From Candidatus Bathyarchaeota archaeon (lineage in GTDB: Archaea; Thermoproteota; Bathyarchaeia; Bathyarchaeales; Bathyarchaeaceae), in assembly GCA_023136395.1 (NCBI GenBank), contig JAGLRI010000065.1, positions 1 to 7,080 on the forward strand: DNA of 7,080 nt. Direction: 5' to 3'. The position numbers were made by a program, and so were the translations under genes. A model generated the notes under the pieces. It did not search any database and was not told the DNA's origin. It worked only from the letters and a program-made list of their open reading frames with translations. This document shows positions 5,442-7,080 of this stretch, piece after piece (positions within the stretch are counted from its first letter, which is position 1; the number at the start of each line of letters is the position of its first letter).

Positions 5442-7080
5442 TTGGGGTTTTTATATGTAAATGTGGTGGAAACATCTCACGAACCGTAGACACCAATAAG
5501 GTAAGGAAAGCTGTTGGTGAGATACAGGATGTATCCGTAACAAGGGTTGCCGACTTCCTGTGTTCTAAGCCTGGGCTTAAAATGATCCGAGACGCTATAA
5601 CGAAGAGGGGTCTTCAGCGTGTTGTTGTTGCTTGCTGTTCTCCCCACATGCATGAGGAAACGTTTCGAAAGGTTATTTCAGAAGAGGATTTAAACAGTTA
5701 TTTACTCGTACACGTGAACGTTAGAGAGCACTGTTCGTGGGTGCACGAGAGGGGTGCCACCGAAAAAGCAATCGACCTTATTCTTGGTGGAATAAACCGC
5801 GCTAGGTCGCTAGAGCCCCTTAAAAAGATTGAAGTCAGCGTGTGTAGGGACGTGCTCGTGGTGGGAGGAGGAATAAGTGGGATAACTTCAGCCCTTCAAC
5901 TTGCTGAGACAGGATACAAAGTGTATCTTTTGGAGAAAAAGCCAAGCGTTGGAGGTAGGATGGCTCAGTTAAGCAAAACCTTTCCAACATTGGATTGTTC
6001 ACCTTGCATCCTAAGTCCAAGGATGGCAGACTTGGAGATAAATCCTAATATCACTCTTATTACGAACGCAGAGATTGATGAGGTTAGTGGGGGACCTGGA
6101 AACTTTAATGTTAAAGTCAAAGTAAAGCCTCTGGGTGTGGACATAGAAAAATGTTTGAAATGTGCTAAGTGTGAGAGCGTCTGCCCAACCGAAGTTCCAA
6201 ACGAATTCGAGGAGGGTTTATACAATCGAAAAGCCGTTTATATGCCCTTCCCCCAAGCTGTTCCATCAGCTTATGTTGTTGATCCAGAAAGTTGCACAAA
6301 GTGCGGAGCTTGCGTAGAGGCTTGCCCGGTGGGAGCAATAAATTTAGAAGAAGGAAACAGAAAAGTGAATCTAAACGTCGGTTCCATAATTTTAGCTACG
6401 GGTTTCGATATGATAAACTTGGAGAAGTTGAGGAGCTACCACCCTGAACACCCAAGCTGCATAACTGCCCTTCAAATGGAGAGGCTGATTGAGACTGAGA
6501 TGACAGAAGGCAAAGTGCTAAAGAAAAAAGACGGTTCAAGGGTGAAGAGCATCGCATACATTCTCTGTGCAGGTTCTAGAGATCCCCACCAAGGGGTTGC
6601 TTACTGCAGCAAGGTCTGCTGTCCCTACGCAATCAAGCAAGCTTACCTCTTAAAGGATTTTCTACCATATCTCCAAATCTGGATTTACTACACAGATATG
6701 CGGATGTCTGGTAGAGGATTCGAACAATTTTACGGAGAGGCTAGAAAACTAGGCGTCAAATTTATACATGGAAAACCTGGAGAGGCTACTCCAACATCTG
6801 AAGGAAAAATGGAAATTTTAGCCGAAGACATCGACACAGCGTGCCTAATCCGAAATCAGGTGGACACCTTAGTATTGTGTCCAGCAATGATCGCAAGCGA
6901 AGGAACCAATGAGCTAACTGAAAAACTTGGAATTCCAATGGGAGAAGATGGTTTCATAGCAAGTAAACATCCAAAACTGAACCCGATCTCTACTCTTAGA
7001 GAAGGAGTATATGCTGCTGGAGTTTCGCTAGGACCAAAAGACATTCAAGACTCTGTGATCGACGCCAGAGCCGCTGCAGC
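5438..7080 (+). CDS. hdrA: Heterodisulfide reductase subunit A, flavin/FeS protein, 3' end cut by window
   Basis: HdrA holds the FAD proposed to bifurcate electrons between the disulfide and ferredoxin. The visible 547 codons match the methanogen layout. An N-terminal cysteine-rich domain comes first (C7, C9, C42, C66-C67, then PHMHEETF). The FAD-binding G143-G-G-I-S-G148 follows, with the conserved D186-C-S-P-C190 segment. Next come two inserted ferredoxin motifs (C239/C242/C245/C249-P and C286/C289/C292/C296-P), then C377-x12-C390-x3-C394-C395, known in the family to bind a further cluster. Methanogen HdrA is about 650 residues, so roughly 100, including a C-terminal ferredoxin domain, should lie past the window. 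The N-terminal cysteine domain separates it from the shorter sHdrA of sulfur oxidisers. The ATG overlaps the hdrB TGA (ATGA), with GGTG 7 nt upstream. The hydrogenase, formate or F420 electron input is not visible. Confidence 0.95.
   Translation, partial: MIGVFICKCGGNISRTVDTNKVRKAVGEIQDVSVTRVADFLCSKPGLKMIRDAITKRGLQRVVVACCSPHMHEETFRKVISEEDLNSYLLVHVNVREHCSWVHERGATEKAIDLILGGINRARSLEPLKKIEVSVCRDVLVVGGGISGITSALQLAETGYKVYLLEKKPSVGGRMAQLSKTFPTLDCSPCILSPRMADLEINPNITLITNAEIDEVSGGPGNFNVKVKVKPLGVDIEKCLKCAKCESVCPTEVPNEFEEGLYNRKAVYMPFPQAVPSAYVVDPESCTKCGACVEACPVGAINLEEGNRKVNLNVGSIILATGFDMINLEKLRSYHPEHPSCITALQMERLIETEMTEGKVLKKKDGSRVKSIAYILCAGSRDPHQGVAYCSKVCCPYAIKQAYLLKDFLPYLQIWIYYTDMRMSGRGFEQFYGEARKLGVKFIHGKPGEATPTSEGKMEILAEDIDTACLIRNQVDTLVLCPAMIASEGTNELTEKLGIPMGEDGFIASKHPKLNPISTLREGVYAAGVSLGPKDIQDSVIDARAAA

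Noticed and set aside
4064..7080. Sulfur-oxidiser sHdr complex, suggested by the nearby lipoate ligase and LipS-type gene
   Set aside because: HdrA has the long N-terminal cysteine domain and inserted ferredoxin motifs of the methanogen type, there is a single hdrB and hdrC in view, and no lbpA, tusA or dsrE gene is visible.

Overview
The window reads as part of an anaerobic archaeal chromosome. The evidence is a methanogen-type heterodisulfide reductase set (HdrC, HdrB, HdrA), an archaeal ferredoxin:disulfide reductase with a rubredoxin tail, a biotin-synthase-like radical SAM protein of the archaeal lipoyl-synthase (LipS) type, and AT-rich TATA-like boxes with few strong Shine-Dalgarno sites. 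The DNA is AT-rich by eye. No methanogenesis gene is visible, and HdrABC also occurs in non-methanogens such as Archaeoglobales and Bathyarchaeia, so I do not name a lineage.

Layout. 1-308 has no gene I can defend, apart from a possible gene tail at 1-60, a perfect palindrome and a TATA-like element. 309-3423 is a block of four minus-strand genes, transcribed right to left: the LipS-type radical SAM protein, a two-domain lipoate-protein ligase, a small glutaredoxin-like protein and the ferredoxin:disulfide reductase. The last three are tightly packed (18-nt gap, then a 4-nt overlap). A 92-bp divergent promoter region separates this block from a plus-strand OsmC-family gene (3516-3973) whose frame is broken at a run of seven A. 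After a TATA-box promoter comes hdrC-hdrB-hdrA (4064 to the window end), with a 4-nt gap and a 4-nt overlap; hdrA is cut by the window edge after 547 codons.

How it fits together. Nearly every gene handles thiols, disulfides or dithiol cofactors. The radical SAM protein and the ligase would build and attach lipoyl groups. OsmC/Ohr peroxidases are known to be reduced by lipoylated proteins. The reductase/glutaredoxin pair would carry ferredoxin electrons to disulfides, and HdrABC couples disulfide chemistry to ferredoxin through flavin bifurcation. A lipoyl-centred thiol redox island linked to HdrABC is my inference. No lipoyl-carrier protein (GcvH or LbpA type) and no second LipS subunit is in the window.
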